5,831 nt of DNA from Pedosphaera sp. (GTDB lineage: Bacteria > Verrucomicrobiota > Verrucomicrobiia > Limisphaerales > UBA9464), in NCBI GenBank assembly GCA_009695405.1, contig SIAZ01000224.1:1-5831 (forward strand), read 5' to 3'. Position numbers and translations under genes: made by a program. Below, one piece after another: positions 5,775-5,831 of this stretch (position 1 is the stretch's first letter; each line of letters begins with the position of its first letter). The notes beneath the pieces are model-generated. The model ran no database searches and had not been told where the DNA came from. It saw only the letters and a program-made list of their open reading frames with translations.

Positions 5775-5831
5775 TTAGGCTTTCGCCGGTTTCCAGTTCC
5801 AAGGCAGGAGTTCGGCAACGGTATGGTTCGT
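5775..5831 (-). CDS. tnpC: IS66 family transposase TnpC, C-terminal tail (partial)
   Basis: Only the last 18 codons and a TAA stop are present; the gene enters from beyond the right edge. The tail reads TNHTVAELLPWNWKPAKA. The pattern ELLPWNW followed by a short basic end is what IS66 DDE transposases show in their C-terminal element. The DDE catalytic residues are outside the window, so whether the gene is intact cannot be judged. The support comes from both the peptide and the IS66-like terminus 90 bp downstream. The frame differs from that of the overlapping open frame that starts with TTG at 5818, which is therefore treated as a shadow here. Confidence 0.8.
   Translation of the reverse strand, partial: TNHTVAELLPWNWKPAKA

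Larger units (their letters stand above)
5685..5831 (-). mobile_element. IS66-family insertion sequence, right end (continues past the window)
   Basis: The boundary is placed at 5685, where GTAAGCGTACGCCC begins. IS66-family elements typically end in GTAA, often GTAAGCG, reading inward. This lies 90 bp beyond the stop of a transposase tail that is oriented towards it, as expected for the right end downstream of tnpC. The inferred flanking 8 bp, GCTTTGAA (5677-5684), would be the target-site duplication if a second copy exists at the far end, which is outside the window. The remaining parts of the element (tnpA, tnpB and most of tnpC) are also outside. Confidence 0.75.

Noticed and set aside
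5685..5818. N-terminal part of the 119-codon frame starting with TTG at 5818
   Set aside because: It overlaps the TnpC tail in another frame and the non-coding IS66 end, so it is not credible as a gene start.

Overview
This window carries one tightly packed minus-strand operon for sugar uptake, and the end of an IS66-family insertion sequence lies upstream of it. Read in the direction of transcription (high to low coordinates), the operon has four genes. The first (5341-4109) encodes an exported protein that resembles the galactose-mutarotase superfamily. The second (4071-3106) encodes a lipoprotein sugar-binding protein of the RbsB class. The third (3086-1596) encodes a double-domain RbsA/MglA-type ATPase, and the fourth (1591-257) an RbsC-type permease. 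Gaps between the genes are 37, 19 and 4 bp, so co-transcription is very likely. Together genes two to four form a complete CUT2-type (ribose/galactose/xylose-class) ABC importer. No sugar kinase, isomerase or regulator is visible, so the substrate cannot be fixed beyond 'monosaccharide or similar'.

The permease is unusual. Between its first membrane helix and the conserved RbsC core it has about 120 extra residues that look like a soluble alpha/beta domain placed outside the cytoplasmic membrane. The binding protein has most of the residues that contact ribose in E. coli RbsB, but lacks one arginine and has three cysteines in its mature part beyond the lipidated one. The first gene suggests the importer is linked to handling of sugar anomers or sugar derivatives outside the cytoplasm.

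At the right edge (5685-5831) are the last 18 codons of an IS66-type TnpC transposase, ending in the family-like ELLPWNW tail, and 90 bp beyond its stop codon a GTAAGCG terminus, which is the typical IS66 end. The rest of the element lies outside the window. Next to it, at 5459-5684, an open frame without its own start may be the 3' remnant of a gene cut by the insertion.

The left edge (1-256) has no gene. It holds three candidate hairpins, a pair of 22-23 bp direct repeats, and several copies of a TTGAGT/ACTCAA motif. The region may be a terminator region or a dispersed repeat.

The organism is most likely a Gram-negative bacterium of the Planctomycetes-Verrucomicrobia group. This is an inference from protein resemblance remembered for the binding protein and permease, from the IS66 tail, from the lipoprotein and signal peptides, and from the lack of strong Shine-Dalgarno sequences. 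It is not proven by anything in the window.
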